From Zygnema cylindricum (Eukaryota > Streptophyta > Zygnematophyceae > Zygnematales > Zygnemataceae): a stretch of DNA of 64,000 bases. The notes below the pieces were generated by a model, which worked only from the letters and a program-made list of their open reading frames with translations, was not told the origin of the DNA and did no database searches. Location: contig JBBHKE010000802.1 in the NCBI GenBank assembly GCA_037447655.1, forward strand, positions 60,453-124,452, written 5' to 3'. Both the position numbers and the translations under genes were made by a program. This document shows, piece by piece, positions 61,242-64,000 of this stretch (its first letter is position 1; each line of letters opens with the position of its first letter).

Positions 61242-64000
61242 GTGAGCCCCAAGAAAGAGGCATAAAAGGGGCATTATGACTTCGCAGTTTATCGAAATGT
61301 ACACAAATTACTATTAAAGAGAGTTTTTTAACTGCAAACCATGATCGACAGGATTTCAATTCGTTTCAGAAGACTTTGCTGTTCATATGTCATTCTATCA
61401 TTAGAAGTAAAGGCCGGCCGAACTTTTAGGCAGAATTTATAATAATAAGCTCTCTTCATGAATTTTTGCTGGAGATTTGTTTGTTTATTGTTAGATATCA
61501 GATCATTTTTTCGATTCTTGTTTACATTCGAAGATGGAGAAATATCCTAGAGAATGCATAAGTCACTGATACCTACGATAGTGTAGATTGGACCACAATA
61601 TAGTGTTGCATCGGGTCTTTATAAGTTGCACATTTTCACCCTTGATCAACTTTTTGTTGACCTGTGGATATCAGATTCACTAGAAACTTTGTTTTATAAA
61701 GGAGTTGCCTCCATACGTAGTTTCATGAGGTTTTCTGCTGCGGCATATCGGTACCATAGGCTCACATAGGCTCACATATGAACATCAAACTCTTCCGTTT
61801 TAACGTTTTTCCATTTTTCCAGTTTTATATTGGCTTTCTTTTATTTTATTTCCATGTACTCAGATGGTTTACTACTGCGCGTCTTTAATAAAGCTTGTTG
61901 TTTCCGTACAAGAAAGAGTACGACCTGAGAAATATTAGTCGCACAATTTGTTAAGCGGTCCAAAGTACTGTAGTCCACATCATTCACACCATTCATTGAA
62001 TTTTGTTAACACAAACTGCATTCAGTTTCTTAACAGTGATGTGTTCAGTTTCTTGACGGTGAAGTGTTCAGTTTCTTAACGGTGACATGGATTCACAGTT
62101 GTGCAATGGTAGACAAACAAAATGTTGGTTGAGAAGTAAGAAACGAAGTCACACGTCATTTGAGTCTGTAACCGAAGCGAGCGAGTGAATTGATGAGATA
62201 GTAACAGAATAACTAAAAAACAAGATAACTATTTAACAACACTCCAAAACAAGATCAATATGAGAGTAGCAAAAAATAACCATTCTACGATCAAAAGTTA
62301 GAACTGACTAAAATCCTTCGTCCTACACTCTTGGAGCAAATTGTGTCTTTGTGCGTAAAAAGAAAAGCAAAGGAAACTCCGAGCCACCTGCACAGAATTT
62401 TTTTTGAATGTAATATCCATATTGCCTTATATTTGCCAAACTCTCATATGTTTATTACTAAATGCGTCCAATGACTCGACACCTATTTTAAGTTTTCTAT
62501 ATCAGCTCCTCGTATTGCAAGGCACCTTGGGCTTTCGTCACTTGGCAGACTTTGTTTCAATTGCAAGTCTCGGATGGACCATTAGAAACACTTTTGATAC
62601 TTTTGGTTTTCCAGGTTTGGTATTTTTTGGTATTTTAGAGTTTATATTTTGTGGTATTCTAGGTTGGATATTTTGTAGTATTCCAGGTCTCATATCTTAT
62701 GGTATATTTTGGAGTTCTGGTATTTCTAGACGTAGCATGGAAATTCTAGAATTTGGAAAATAAACCAAATAACATCTTAACATTGTCTTGGGCATATAGC
62801 GCATACATTTCAATAGAAATATGTCAAAACTTGGCAAAAAACCAATGGATAAGACAAACTCAAAAACATCCAAACTGACATTTTTCTGCAAAACTATTTA
62901 GAACATTGATGGAAATGTTCAAACCATCAGTTTGCTGTGAGAATGCAATTCCACAAACTGAACAGTAACTCTTTAAATTGTTTTTGCACATTATCTACTA
63001 TTTTAACTCAAAAAAACCGTGCAATTGTCGAATCGTAGACCTATTAATGAATTGCCCCGAAAGCTTGATAGACCGAGAGTTATGAGGACAACATACGAAA
63101 GCAATGACATCCGATTATTCTAACTGTCAGAGGGCCTTCTGTTGCAACGAGGGTTCAAATTGTAAACTAATTGTATAACTGATTAAGTTTGTTGATGTTT
63201 CTTTTTGTTCCCATGGACTTTACCATCACGCTTTTTAATAAAGTCAGCCATTATTACTGCCTATAATAATAATTGTACGACTGACTGATTTGGAACTTAA
63301 AAATACGACCAACCACATGGACCCATTGGGATGGCAAATGAGGTATCGGCCGATGCATTTACTTTTGGTTCAGTTTTGGTTCTCTTATTTGGACATAAAA
63401 CTCGTATTGTACGATATTTTCTTTCAAACTAAAACAAAAATCCGACCTTACTGAAAAGAAACAATACGTCACAAATTATTGAACTATGGTTCTGAATAAG
63501 CTCTTATTCCTCAGCTTTTTGAAAATTTAACAAATTCCTTAGTTTAGAGACGCCAAAAAAAAAAATCAATCTTTTCAGCTACTGCAAATTAATAATTTCT
63601 TGAGTATCTTCAGTATCTTCAGTATCTTGAGAATCTTGAGTACCTTGAGTATCTGATTTATTGAAAAAAATCACGACGGTTGTCAATATAAAGACTGATT
63701 GTCGAATAAGAAAACTCCCGATATCAAATTTTTTGAAGGCTATAGTATAGTTATCAAAGAAGTTTCAAATGACCGGTGATACCTTGCACAACCGCATCCG
63801 GACCTGTATTGGAGAGAAAAATAAAATAAACAAAAAATAAAAAATAAAGAAACATTTCCCTTTTAGACATTTCCAAAACCGAAAAGGATCCAATTCCTAC
63901 CTCACGTTCCGAGGGAGGGAGACGAGGGGGAGAGAGCGGGAGGGAGGGAGAGAGAGAGCAAGAGAGGGAGAGGGAGAGGGAGAGGGAAAGGGAGAGAGAA
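61242..64000. other. AT-rich 3' region with small tandem repeats; no further exon identified
   Basis: Probably introns, UTR or flank of the PH-domain gene. Visible repeats: three units of about 24 bp, GTGTTCAGTTTCTTAACGGT (62035-62095); about five units of TTTTGTGGTATTCTAGG-type (62604-62730), which create a hydrophobic-looking frame; ten-base AGTATCTTGA units (63600-63655). No motif supports a second gene. Confidence 0.45.
63907..64000. repeat. GA-rich tract at the window end
   Basis: GGGAGGGAGACGAGGGGGAG-type tract running to the window edge, like the GA tracts near cyclin C donors. Whether an exon lies just before it cannot be told. Confidence 0.8.

Noticed and set aside
62404-62763. Small multi-pass membrane protein on the plus strand
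   Set aside because: The hydrophobic part is a translation of TTTTGTGGTATTCTAGG tandem repeats; the upstream part has no exon signals.

Overview
The window is a stretch of nuclear DNA from a plant. It is AT-rich, its genes have introns, and it is full of transposons and simple repeats. Plant affiliation rests mainly on a group A bZIP (ABI5/AREB/ABF type) with its conserved N-terminal motifs, a plant-like EMC4, and a Ty1/Copia element. A non-seed land plant (bryophyte or lycophyte grade) seems plausible, but the sequence alone does not prove it. Two assembly gaps are present (23278-23881 and 43288-43297).

Genes. (1) A cyclin C gene on the + strand, with recognisable exons between 5858 and 10947. 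Its splice junctions are embedded in tandem arrays and one exon is present in three copies. (2) A group A bZIP gene on the - strand (15240-17084). (3) EMC4, a subunit of the ER membrane complex, on the + strand (40360-43069), apparently missing its last exon(s) next to the 10-N gap. (4) A gene for an acidic protein with a pleckstrin-homology (PH) domain on the + strand (59549-61187 or beyond). (5) An orphan exon of a leucine-rich-repeat protein on the - strand near 4.2 kb. The genes belong to unrelated pathways; I see no gene cluster or operon-like logic.

Layout. 1-18.6 kb is genic, with very long GA- or CT-rich tracts. In the cyclin C gene, GA tracts begin at splice donors and a CT tract ends at an acceptor. 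18.6-40.3 kb is a nest of transposons: a 6.6-kb terminal-inverted-repeat element with 10-bp target duplications (18606-25237), PIF/Harbinger-like non-autonomous elements with TWA target duplications, TA-flanked MITEs, a Copia element with 1.05-kb LTRs (27536-33984), a gag-protease retroelement remnant (about 34.0-36.3 kb), and two copies of a roughly 3-kb repeat carrying a degenerate array of about 20-bp units. 40.36-43.1 kb is EMC4. 43.3-57.8 kb is again almost entirely small DNA transposons and minisatellites. 57.8-64 kb carries the PH-domain gene and an AT-rich flank.

Most informative observations: the arrays of near-copies of a splice acceptor and a splice donor either side of one cyclin C exon; the triplicated cyclin C exon; and two paralogous repeats, each of which supplies the empty insertion site for a transposon in the other, which fixes the ends and target duplications of two families. 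I did not find a complete autonomous DNA transposase in the window.
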